A DNA stretch of 64,000 nt from Sphingomonas sp. PP-F2F-A104-K0414 (GTDB lineage Bacteria > Pseudomonadota > Alphaproteobacteria > Sphingomonadales > Sphingomonadaceae): the NCBI RefSeq assembly GCF_004340945.1, contig NZ_SLYD01000001.1, forward strand, positions 806,001 to 870,000. The letters run 5' to 3'. A program made the translations under genes and the position numbers. How positions within the stretch are numbered: position 1 is the first letter of the stretch; the number at the start of each line of letters is the position of its first letter. Positions 17,146 through 25,337 of this stretch are shown in pieces. The notes beneath the pieces were generated by a model. It ran no database searches, had not been told where the DNA came from, and saw only the letters and a list, made by a program, of their open reading frames with translations.

Positions 17146-18678
17146 TCAGGTCCCCGTCCGCACCGCTAGCAGCGCCGCCACCTTCGCCCGGAACGCGCGC
17201 AGGCTTGCGCCCGACAGTTGCGCGACGCTGGCGAACGACACGCTGCGCGGATTGATCGCGGCGCCGTTTTTCCACACCTCCCAATGGAGATGCGGGCCGG
17301 TCGACATGCCCGTCGATCCGACATAGCCGATGACTTGTCCCTGCCGCACGCGCGTGCCCGACGACACTGCGATCCGGCTCATATGACCGTAGCCGCTCGC
17401 CATGCCGCCGCCATGCATCAGCTTTACGAAGTTACCATAGCCGCCGGTCCGTCCCGCGAACGCGACGATGCCGTCGGTCATGGCATGGATCGGCGCACCA
17501 TAGGGCGCGCCGATGTCGAGGCCCTTGTGCATGCGGGTGAAGCCCAGCAGCGGATGCATTCGCAAGCCGAAGTTCGAGGTAATGCGCCCCGATACGGGCA
17601 AGCCGGACACGGCGCGCCGCTCGGTCTGGCCGTTCGCGTCGAACCAGCCATCGGTCCGCGGCGGGGCGCCGGCATCACTGTCGCCACCGCCATCGGCATC
17701 CGCGCCGCCCGGCCCGAAGCGGACGAGTTGCACCTTGTGTCGCCCCTGATCGATCCCGGCGAACAGCAGGTCGCCGATCCGCGTCTCCCCGGTCGCAGCG
17801 CGCTGGCGCTGGATTATCAGGTCGAAACTGTCCGCCGGGTCGACGTCGCGACCGATCGACACGCGCGTAGCAATAGCCTTGATGTACGATTCGACCGCCT
17901 TGGCCGGCACCCCGGCGGCGCGCATCGATCGGTACAGGCTCGATCCGACGAGCCCCTGGATCCGCAGTGGCGTCGCGTCGATCGCAATCGGCTTGCGGTG
18001 CATCGCCAACCCGGTCGCGGTGCGCGCCAGAGCCAGCCCCAGATCGAACCGGGCGCGGAAGTCGAGCGCTTCGAGCGGTCGGGTAACGGTGCGATCAGGG
18101 CGTCGACCAAGCGTCAGCGCGATTCGTGTTCCCGCGGCGATGTCGTCGAGGGGTACCGCCTGCGCGACCAGGGCGGCGGCGGCATCGGCATCGGGACGAC
18201 CGACCCCCGCGCGCATCAGGACGCGATCGAGCCGGTCGCCCTGGCCGAGTGTCGCAGAGAGCTCGACCGTCGGCCGTTCGGGGACCTCGGCAAGCGGTGC
18301 GACAAGGTCGTTGGCGGCCATTCGCCGGCCGGTCGCTGCCCCCTGACCGATCGCGGTAATGCCCTGTGCGCGGGCCTCGTCCCATTCCGCGCCGGCAAGC
18401 GGTGGCGGCACCGCACCGACCAGCGGTTTGATCCCCGGCGACAACGCCCAGCTTGCTGCGCACAATGCCGTGCACGTCGCCAACCCGCGCCACCAGTCGA
18501 GGCTGCCGATCCGCGCGCCCAGGTCCGGAACCCAGTCGATCCGTGTTGCCGCACCGCGCAAAATGTCGACGGGCGACTCGCGCGGCGTCAGTGTTGCCGA
18601 TGACGGCATGCGCAAGACAGGGCCCCGCGTCACCGCGACGCCGGCCAGTTCATACCGCTGATCGTCCCGTAGAAACAC
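17146..18678 (-). CDS. M23 family peptidoglycan endopeptidase, membrane-anchored
   Basis: The 510-residue protein has a short cytoplasmic segment, one N-terminal TM (LATCTALCAASWALSPG) and a long periplasmic region. A C-terminal LytM domain contains MHKGLDIGAPYG (HxxxD zinc motif) and GPHLHWEVW (HxH). The zinc ligands are intact, so it should be an active endopeptidase cutting peptidoglycan crosslinks, or a close relative of MepM. The GTG at 18678 (MFLRDDQRYELAG) has AAGG upstream and matches remembered sphingomonad homologues; the frame to 18765 adds Arg/Ser/Thr-rich sequence that looks spurious. Confidence 0.85.
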   Translation of the reverse strand: MFLRDDQRYELAGVAVTRGPVLRMPSSATLTPRESPVDILRGAATRIDWVPDLGARIGSLDWWRGLATCTALCAASWALSPGIKPLVGAVPPPLAGAEWDEARAQGITAIGQGAATGRRMAANDLVAPLAEVPERPTVELSATLGQGDRLDRVLMRAGVGRPDADAAAALVAQAVPLDDIAAGTRIALTLGRRPDRTVTRPLEALDFRARFDLGLALARTATGLAMHRKPIAIDATPLRIQGLVGSSLYRSMRAAGVPAKAVESYIKAIATRVSIGRDVDPADSFDLIIQRQRAATGETRIGDLLFAGIDQGRHKVQLVRFGPGGADADGGGDSDAGAPPRTDGWFDANGQTERRAVSGLPVSGRITSNFGLRMHPLLGFTRMHKGLDIGAPYGAPIHAMTDGIVAFAGRTGGYGNFVKLMHGGGMASGYGHMSRIAVSSGTRVRQGQVIGYVGSTGMSTGPHLHWEVWKNGAAINPRSVSFASVAQLSGASLRAFRAKVAALLAVRTGT

Positions 18679-18915
18679 GCGCGCTGCCTTGATGGTTGAA
18701 GGGGTAGTCGAGGAGGTCGTCGAACCGGGGCGCCGACAAGGAATCGCCGACCAGGATCGCCGCACAGTGCACGGATGACAGTCCTCTGCCGTAAAATATG
18801 CTAAAGTCGACTTAAACGGCGCTATTCCGGTGGCACGTCGCGATGAAGCGGTGGCGCGTCGCGTCGAACACGCAGGTGATCCGCCCGGCGCCGAGTGGCG
18901 TCCGGCGACCCCGCT

Positions 18916-19593
18916 TTAGTCGAGCAACAGGAACGCAGTGATCGTCAGGCGTCCTTGCAGCGGATCCTCGCTCAGCACGGTGTCCGGTGCGATCACGCCA
19001 CTGTGCAGCGATGCGCTGCGATAGATCACGGCCCGGTTATAGCGAGCCTCGACCTGCGCGATCTGCTCGAACAAGGGGGTCGAGCCGGCGATATAGGATG
19101 GCTTGGGCAGGCCGTCGCGCGCCAGCTCGGCGTTGAGGCGCGCATAATAGTCCGGTGCGTGCGCGGCATCGACCGTTTCGGTACCCGTCGCACGGTGTCG
19201 ATAGAATGCGGTTCCGTCGCGCCGTTCGGGACTGAGATAGTGCACCAGCGCGATGCGACCAGGATCGACCGCATCGACATGCGGCAGCTGCTGCGCCAGC
19301 GTGAGTCGATCGGCCGGTATGGTCACCATCGCATAGCTCGCGTCGATCGTCGCGAACCCGGCATTGTGATAGAATATTCCTGACAACACCGCCGTCAGCG
19401 CGGGTCGGATCGCAGCCAGATAACCCGCCGGCAGCGGCGCGCGCAGCCCGGGATAATGGTTGCGACCCTGCTCGAACGCATGCGTGGCGGCATGGGTACG
19501 CAGCGCATCGGGATCAGGATGAAAACCATCGATGATCGCGAGCGGCTGATCCTGCATGCCGATCTGACGCGCCGAAATCTCGGGGCGGATCAT
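18916..19593 (-). CDS. DUF6445 family protein, putative Fe(II)/2-oxoglutarate oxygenase fold
   Basis: The 225-residue soluble protein is recognised from the blocks LPHVDAVDPGRIALVHYLS, GTAFYRHR and YRSASLHSG, followed by GRLTITAFLLLD. The arrangement HVD (HxD), a distal His in LHSG and a following Arg in GRLTI is what a 2-oxoglutarate/Fe(II) oxygenase active site would look like; the fold call is inference. DUF6445 genes in sphingomonads and caulobacters often lie with tryptophan-halogenase-like genes and TonB receptors. None is adjacent here, though a secreted M16 peptidase follows. The substrate is unknown. Confidence 0.65.
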   Translation of the reverse strand: MIRPEISARQIGMQDQPLAIIDGFHPDPDALRTHAATHAFEQGRNHYPGLRAPLPAGYLAAIRPALTAVLSGIFYHNAGFATIDASYAMVTIPADRLTLAQQLPHVDAVDPGRIALVHYLSPERRDGTAFYRHRATGTETVDAAHAPDYYARLNAELARDGLPKPSYIAGSTPLFEQIAQVEARYNRAVIYRSASLHSGVIAPDTVLSEDPLQGRLTITAFLLLD

Positions 19594-19870
19594 CTGTCGC
19601 GCCTGTGTGGTACGATCGCGACAGTCGAAACAGGGTAGTGCGACACGATAGTGGTGGCTGTTCCCACCGCGAGGCCGCTACGCCGGGTGAGGACGCGCTT
19701 CAGGCGCTGTGTTCTGCTCGATGGCGCTCGGCTCATGCCGCTGGATAGCGGACCGGTTGCTGCGGAGCTACCCGATCGGCCCGTTACCGATTGATTTCGC
19801 GATCCTTGTTGCCGTCGGGATCGGCGTGCGTATGTTGCCTGCAACAGACAAACCGGGGTGATGATTGCAC

Positions 19871-22696
19871 ATGATGTCGAAATTTACCGTTCTGGCCGGC
19901 GTATCGCTCGCGGCCTTCCTGGTTCCCGCCGCACAGGCGCAGCAGCAGACGCCCGCAGCGCGCCCTGCTCCGGTCGCCGATTTGGTCAAGTCGGTCGATA
20001 TTCCGTACCAGCAGTTCACGCTGAAGAACGGCCTGCGCGTTGTCGTCCATACCGATCGCAAGGCGCCCGTCGTGGCGGTCAGCGTCTGGTATAACGTCGG
20101 GTCGAAGTTCGAGCCGAAGGGCAAGACCGGCTTCGCGCATTTGTTCGAGCATCTGATGTTCAACGGCTCCGAGAACGCACCCGGCGATTTCTTCGAGCCG
20201 TTGAAACAGGTCGGCGCCACCGACTTCAACGGCACGACCTATTTTGACCGCACCAATTATTTCGAGACGGTGCCGACCGCGGCGCTCGACCGTGCGCTGT
20301 TCCTCGAATCCGACCGGATGGGCTATCTTACCGGCGCGATCACGCAGGGCGTGCTCGACGAGCAGCGCGGCGTCGTCCAGAACGAAAAGCGCCAGGGCGA
20401 CAACCAGCCCTATGGCCTGACACAGTACAAGATCACCGAAGGGCTGTTCTCGGCGGATCACCCTTACGGCCACACCACGATCGGCTCGATGGCGGATCTC
20501 GACGCGGCCTCGCTGCAGACCGTGAAGGACTGGTTCAAGGATCATTACGGCCCGAACAACGCGGTGCTGGTGCTCGCCGGCGACGTCGATGCGGCGACCG
20601 CAAAAACGCTCGCGGAGAAGTATTTCGGCGGCATCCCCAAGGGCCCCGAGAGCATCGTCCCGCCCGCGCCGATCCCGACCCTGCCCGCGCCGGTCAGCGA
20701 GACGATCAAGGACCGCGTCGCCGCGGTGATGATCAGCCGCAACTGGGTGGTACCCGGCCTGAACGACAAGGACGGCACCGCGCTGGACGTCGCGGCGGGC
20801 GTACTCGGTGGGCTTGCCAGCAGCCGGTTCGATACCGCGCTGGTCAAGAAGGAGAAGCTGGTTACGCGGATTTCCGCCGAGAACAGCAGCTTCAGCCAGC
20901 TCGGCATGTTCGAGATCCAGGCGATCGTCCGCGAGGGCGTCGACCCCGCGCTGGTAACCAAGCGGATCGACGAGATCCTCGCCGACTTCCTCAAAAACGG
21001 CCCGACCGCCGACGAGGTCAGCCGCGTCGCGACAACGACGGCGGCGCGCAAGATGGAGGGGCTTGAATCCGTCGGCGGGTTCGGCGGCAAGGCGGTGACT
21101 CTCGCCGAAGGCGCGCTGTATTCGAACGATCCCGGCTTCTACAAGAAACAGCTGCTCCAGCTCGCGGCCGAGACGCCCGCTAGCGTGCGCACGGCGGCGG
21201 CGAAGTGGCTGTCGCGTCCCGCCTATTCGCTGACCGTCGTGCCCGGCGCGCGCGATGCCTATGCCAATGCGGTCGTGCCGCCCAAGGCCGATGTGGTGCC
21301 CGCGCCCGAAGCGCCGCCAAAGGGCACGCGTGGCGCCTTGCCGGCGGTCGGCACAGTAGCGGGGCTCAGCTTCCCGAAGGTCGAGCGCACCCGCCTGAGC
21401 AACGGTATCGAGCTGGTCTACGCGCAGCGCGACGCGGTGCCGGTGACGCAGGCGGTGCTGAGCTTCGATGCCGGCGTCGCTGCCGACGTGCCCACCAAGC
21501 TCGGCACGCAGAAGCTGACGCTGTCGATGATGGACGAGGGCACCGCGACACGTGATTCACTCGCGCTGGCCGAAGCCAAGGAGCGGCTCGGTGCGGATAT
21601 CGGTTCGGGGGCGTCGAACGACCGGACCTTCCTGTCGCTCCAGGTGCCGAGTGCGAACCTCGCACCCGCGGTCGACCTGTTCGCCGACATCGCGCAGAAT
21701 CCGGCGTTCGCCGATGCCGAGGTCGCGCGCGTCAAGAACCAGCAACTCGCGCAGATCGCGCAGGAGCTGACCAGCCCGCAGGGGCTGGCGACGCGCGTGC
21801 TGCCGAAGCTGCTTGGGCCGACTTCGCCCTATGCCAAGGCGCAGGGCAGTGGCGATCCGAAGGCGGTGGCGGCGCTGACGCGTGCCGATCTGGTCGCGTT
21901 CCAGCAGGCGTGGCTGCGGCCGGACAAGGCGAAGATCTTCGTCGTTAGCGATCGTCCGCTCGCTGAGGTGGAGGCGGCGCTCGATGCGCGGTTCGGGTCG
22001 TGGCGTCCCACCGGCGCGCCCGGCGTGAAGGCTTTTCCTGCGACCGTAACGCCGTCCGCGCCGAAGATCGTGTTGATCGACCGGCCGGACAGCCCGCAGT
22101 CGCTGATCGTCGCCGGCGTGCCGACCGGGCTCAAGGGCACGCAGGACCTGCTGCCGATCGCGACCGCAAACGATGCGCTCGGCGGCAGCTTCCTCGGTCG
22201 CGTCAACATGGACCTGCGTGAGACGAGGCATTGGTCGTACGGCGTGTCGGGGCGCTTCCAGCAGAACGAGCAGGCCGCGCCCTATGTCCTGTCGGCGCCG
22301 GTGCAGGCGGACCAGACCGGCCCGTCGATCGCGGCACTGCGCGGCGACATCGGCGCGTTCCTCGGCAAGGAGCCGATGACGCAGGTCGAGTTCGACCGTG
22401 CGATCAACGGCGCGATCCGTTCGCTGTCGGGCAATTTCGAGACGTCCGACGCGGTGCTCAGCGCAATGCAGCAGAACGACCTGCTGAAGCGGCCCGACGA
22501 TTACTACGCGACGATCACGCAGCGATACCAGGGACTTAACCTGCCGCAACTCAACACTGCGATCCAGCAGGCGCTCGATCCGAAGAAGACGATCTGGGTC
22601 GTGGTCGGCGATGCGAAGACGGTGCGACCGCAGCTTGACAGCATCGGTTTGCCGGTCGAGGTCATCCCCGCGGCGTCGGTTGCCGGCGCCAAATAA
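19871..22696 (+). CDS. M16 (insulinase/pitrilysin) family zinc peptidase, exported
   Basis: The protein has about 941 residues and a signal peptide ending near AQAQQQ. It carries the M16 duplicate structure. The N-terminal half has the inverted zinc motif HLFEH in FAHLFEHLMFNGSEN and the downstream Glu in QNEKRQGD. The C-terminal half (from about residue 480, SFPKVERTRLSNGIELVY) lacks HxxEH and is the usual inactive partner domain. The enzyme should be periplasmic and degrade small peptides. TTG 19865, ATG 19871 and ATG 19874 are possible starts; 19871 is preferred. The next small gene begins 45 bases on and may share its transcript. Confidence 0.88.
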   Translation: MMSKFTVLAGVSLAAFLVPAAQAQQQTPAARPAPVADLVKSVDIPYQQFTLKNGLRVVVHTDRKAPVVAVSVWYNVGSKFEPKGKTGFAHLFEHLMFNGSENAPGDFFEPLKQVGATDFNGTTYFDRTNYFETVPTAALDRALFLESDRMGYLTGAITQGVLDEQRGVVQNEKRQGDNQPYGLTQYKITEGLFSADHPYGHTTIGSMADLDAASLQTVKDWFKDHYGPNNAVLVLAGDVDAATAKTLAEKYFGGIPKGPESIVPPAPIPTLPAPVSETIKDRVAAVMISRNWVVPGLNDKDGTALDVAAGVLGGLASSRFDTALVKKEKLVTRISAENSSFSQLGMFEIQAIVREGVDPALVTKRIDEILADFLKNGPTADEVSRVATTTAARKMEGLESVGGFGGKAVTLAEGALYSNDPGFYKKQLLQLAAETPASVRTAAAKWLSRPAYSLTVVPGARDAYANAVVPPKADVVPAPEAPPKGTRGALPAVGTVAGLSFPKVERTRLSNGIELVYAQRDAVPVTQAVLSFDAGVAADVPTKLGTQKLTLSMMDEGTATRDSLALAEAKERLGADIGSGASNDRTFLSLQVPSANLAPAVDLFADIAQNPAFADAEVARVKNQQLAQIAQELTSPQGLATRVLPKLLGPTSPYAKAQGSGDPKAVAALTRADLVAFQQAWLRPDKAKIFVVSDRPLAEVEAALDARFGSWRPTGAPGVKAFPATVTPSAPKIVLIDRPDSPQSLIVAGVPTGLKGTQDLLPIATANDALGGSFLGRVNMDLRETRHWSYGVSGRFQQNEQAAPYVLSAPVQADQTGPSIAALRGDIGAFLGKEPMTQVEFDRAINGAIRSLSGNFETSDAVLSAMQQNDLLKRPDDYYATITQRYQGLNLPQLNTAIQQALDPKKTIWVVVGDAKTVRPQLDSIGLPVEVIPAASVAGAK

Positions 22697-22741
22697 TTGC
22701 AGAGCCCGGGCGTTCCGGGCGGTGCTTCAGGAGAGAAAATA

Positions 22742-23041
22742 ATGGCAAACGTCGATGGCAGCTGGGATTGCGTGGTCAAATCGCCGTTGGGCGACCAGAA
22801 GATGACGCTGACCGTCAACAGCGCCGGCAGCACCTTCACCGGTGCGGTGTCGGGCGCGATGGGCGGCATGGATGTCACCGGCGAGGTCGATGGCGACACG
22901 ATTACCTGGAAGCAGAGCATGACCGTGCCGATGCCAATGACGCTCGACTGCAAGGCGACCGTTGAGGATGACGTCCTCAAGGGCAGCGTCGCAGCCGGCG
23001 CGTTCGGCAGCTTCCCGCTGACCGGCACGCGGACCGCGTAA
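22742..23041 (+). CDS. Small beta-rich protein of unknown function
   Basis: The 99-residue protein has no signal peptide (MANVDGSWDCVVKSPLG) and a run of short strands: KMTLTVNS, TFTGAVSG, MDVTGEVDGDTITWKQS, TLDCKATVED and VLKGSVAAG. It looks like a small lipocalin- or fatty-acid-binding-like barrel, with two cysteines. AGGAGA seven bases upstream makes the ATG at 22742 a strong start. It follows the M16 peptidase at close distance. I do not recognise a named function. Confidence 0.7.
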   Translation: MANVDGSWDCVVKSPLGDQKMTLTVNSAGSTFTGAVSGAMGGMDVTGEVDGDTITWKQSMTVPMPMTLDCKATVEDDVLKGSVAAGAFGSFPLTGTRTA

Positions 23042-23084
23042 CGGAGTAGTCGAAAGAGCGTGGCACCAGACCCTCCCGAGGCCC

Positions 23085-23169
23085 CGTCATCCCAGCGAAA
23101 GCTAGAATCTCACCGAGCGGCCACCGGCACCCGCCAAGCGGGAGACCCCAGCGTCCGCTGGGGTGACCG
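23085..23169. repeat. REP-like element, family A (degenerate)
   Basis: The left arm TCCCAGC-GAAA-GCTAGAAT carries substitutions in its 3' stem. The right arm CCCCAGCGTCCGCTGGGGTGACC is intact but with loop TC. It sits between the small beta-rich gene and the ester hydrolase gene. Confidence 0.75.
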
Positions 23170-23286
23170 TCTTGGGCGGAGGGTGATCACGCGATCGATT
23201 CGCTAGCTACCATGGGAGGGGCTCGTATTTCCGCACGGAAAGGCGAGCCTTTTTCTTTTTCGGTCCGGGAGGGAAGGAAGAAGAAC

Positions 23287-25200
23287 ATGAAATCGATGAC
23301 CCGTCTGCTCACAGCCTGCGCGCTTGCTACGCTTGCCGTCGCTACGACCACCCCCGCGACCGCACAGAATTACGACGAGCGCCCCGCCAAGATGGCACCG
23401 CGCGACGTCGGCTACGATTACGTTCGCAAAGTCGTCGAGATCCCGATGCGCGACGGGGTGAAGCTGCACACCGTCATCATCGTGCCCAAGGGCGCGAAGG
23501 ACGCGGGCATCCTGATGACGCGCACACCCTATGATGCCGACGGCCAAACCAAGGTCGACAGCGGCACCTATGCGGGAATTCTGCAGAACGGCGACGGCGC
23601 GGCCGACGTGATCGCCGCGGCGGGCTATATCCGCGTGATCCAGGACGTCCGCGGGATGCACGGATCACAGGGCATCTACATGATGAACCCGGCGCGCGCC
23701 GGCACGGCGCAGAACCCGACCAAGACCGACGATTCGACCGACACCTACGACACGATCGACTGGCTGGTGAAGCACGTCCCCGAATCGAACGGGCGCGTCG
23801 GTATCAGCGGGATAAGCTATGACGGCTTCCTGCCGCTGATGGCGCTAATCAATCCGCATCCGGCGCTGAAGGTTTCGGTGCCGATGAACCCGATGGTCGA
23901 TGGCTGGCGCGGCGACGACTGGTTCCACAACGGCGCCTTCCGCGAGGGCATGATGCCGTACGTGCTCGGCCAGGAGGCGACCAAGGACGCCGGCACGCCG
24001 TGGATCACCGACACCGCCGACGACTACGACTATTACCTCAAGGGCGGCTCGGCCGGCGCGATCGGCAAGGCGCAGGGGCTCGAACAGCTCGGCTTCTGGC
24101 GCAAGATCACGCAGCATCCTGCCTATGACTCGTTCTGGTCCACGCAGGCGATGGACACCGTGCTCGCCGGCCAGCCGCTGAAGGTGCCGACGCTGGTCGT
24201 AGGTGGGCTATGGGATCAGGAGGACATCTACGGCGCGCCCGCGGTCTACCGCGCGCTGGAGCCCAAGGACACCGCCAACGACATGGTCTATCTGTCGATG
24301 GGGCCTTGGTATCACGGCCAGGAGGTGCGCGACGGCAGTGCGCTGGGCGCGATCAAATGGGATGCCGACACCGCCAAATGGTGGCGCTGGCACGTGCTCG
24401 CGCCGTTCCTCGCGCATTATCTGAAGACCGACCAGCCGGCGATGGACGTCGCGCCGGTGACGATGTTCCAGTCTGGCCGCAACGAGTGGCAGAAGCTCCA
24501 GAGCTGGCCAACCGCCGCGACCGCGGGCACGCCGCTCTATCTCAAGCCCGGCGGCACGCTCGGCTTCCAGGCGACGGGCGGCGCTGCGGAGACTGCGGAC
24601 TATATTTCCGACCCGGCGGCCCCCGTCAGCTACCGCGTGCGCCCGACGCTGCCGACCTATGCGAGCGGATCGACCTGGAAACAGTGGCTCGTCGACGATC
24701 AGCGCGCCGTGTCCGGCCGTCCCGACGTGCTGACCTTCACCACCGACGCGCTGACCACACCGACGACGATCGCCGGTGTTCCGGAAGTGAACCTGACCGC
24801 GGCGACCAGCGGCACCGACAGCGACTGGGTGGTGAAGCTGATCGACGTGTATCCAGACGTCTATCCCGGTGACAAGGCGATGGCGGGGTATCAATTGTCG
24901 GTCGCGATGGACATCTTCCGCGGACGGTATCGCGAGGATCTGGCCGTCGCCAAGCCGATCGCGGCGAACGTACCGCTCAAGTACAAGTTCGCGTTGCCGA
25001 CCACCAACCATGTGTTCCTGCCGGGGCACAAGATCATGGTGCAGGTGCAGTCGAGCTGGTTCCCGCTCTACGATCGTAACCCGCAGACCTTCGTCCCGAA
25101 CATCTTCTTCGCGCAACCCAAGGATTACGTGAAGGCGACGCAGAAGATCACCGTCGCGGGCCCCGACGAAAGCTATATCAGCTTGCCACTGGTACGCTGA
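23287..25200 (+). CDS. Alpha-amino-acid ester hydrolase (CocE/NonD, S15-type serine hydrolase), exported
   Basis: The 637-residue protein has a signal peptide (to about TTTPATAQ) and an alpha/beta-hydrolase domain with nucleophile GISYDG (Ser177). The acid is in GGLWDQED and the His in MGPWYHGQ. A C-terminal jelly-roll domain contains SGTDSDWVVKLIDVYPDVYPGD and QVQSSWFPLYDRNPQTFVPNIFFA. From memory it matches Xanthomonas/Acetobacter alpha-amino-acid ester hydrolases closely along its whole length. Those enzymes hydrolyse, or make from ester donors, alpha-amino acyl compounds including beta-lactam side chains. The start at 23287 follows a strong AGGGAAGG Shine-Dalgarno; the upstream ATG at 23212 is unlikely. 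It is periplasmic, probably homomultimeric. Confidence 0.87.
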   Translation: MKSMTRLLTACALATLAVATTTPATAQNYDERPAKMAPRDVGYDYVRKVVEIPMRDGVKLHTVIIVPKGAKDAGILMTRTPYDADGQTKVDSGTYAGILQNGDGAADVIAAAGYIRVIQDVRGMHGSQGIYMMNPARAGTAQNPTKTDDSTDTYDTIDWLVKHVPESNGRVGISGISYDGFLPLMALINPHPALKVSVPMNPMVDGWRGDDWFHNGAFREGMMPYVLGQEATKDAGTPWITDTADDYDYYLKGGSAGAIGKAQGLEQLGFWRKITQHPAYDSFWSTQAMDTVLAGQPLKVPTLVVGGLWDQEDIYGAPAVYRALEPKDTANDMVYLSMGPWYHGQEVRDGSALGAIKWDADTAKWWRWHVLAPFLAHYLKTDQPAMDVAPVTMFQSGRNEWQKLQSWPTAATAGTPLYLKPGGTLGFQATGGAAETADYISDPAAPVSYRVRPTLPTYASGSTWKQWLVDDQRAVSGRPDVLTFTTDALTTPTTIAGVPEVNLTAATSGTDSDWVVKLIDVYPDVYPGDKAMAGYQLSVAMDIFRGRYREDLAVAKPIAANVPLKYKFALPTTNHVFLPGHKIMVQVQSSWFPLYDRNPQTFVPNIFFAQPKDYVKATQKITVAGPDESYISLPLVR

Positions 25201-25208
25201 AAGTCCTG

Positions 25209-25237
25209 CATCACCCCGGACGCGATCCGGGGTGATG
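25209..25237 (+). terminator. Strong hairpin behind the ester hydrolase gene
   Basis: A 12-bp perfect stem (CATCACCCCGGA / TCCGGGGTGATG) with a CGCGA loop starts 8 bases after the stop. There is no U-tract, so it could be Rho-dependent, an mRNA-stabilising hairpin or a REP-like half element. Confidence 0.5.
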
Positions 25238-25337
25238 TAAGGAAATGACTATCTTGCATATATTGGCGTTTGCTCGCGTAACTGGTTCTTAGGAGGCGGT
25301 GGGTCATAGACCTGTCGCACAACAGACCGGATCGCCG

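Noticed and set aside
18830..18919. 29-codon GTG frame (MARRDEAVARRVE...) before DUF6445
   Set aside because: Too short, no Shine-Dalgarno, and its end overlaps the DUF6445 stop on the other strand.
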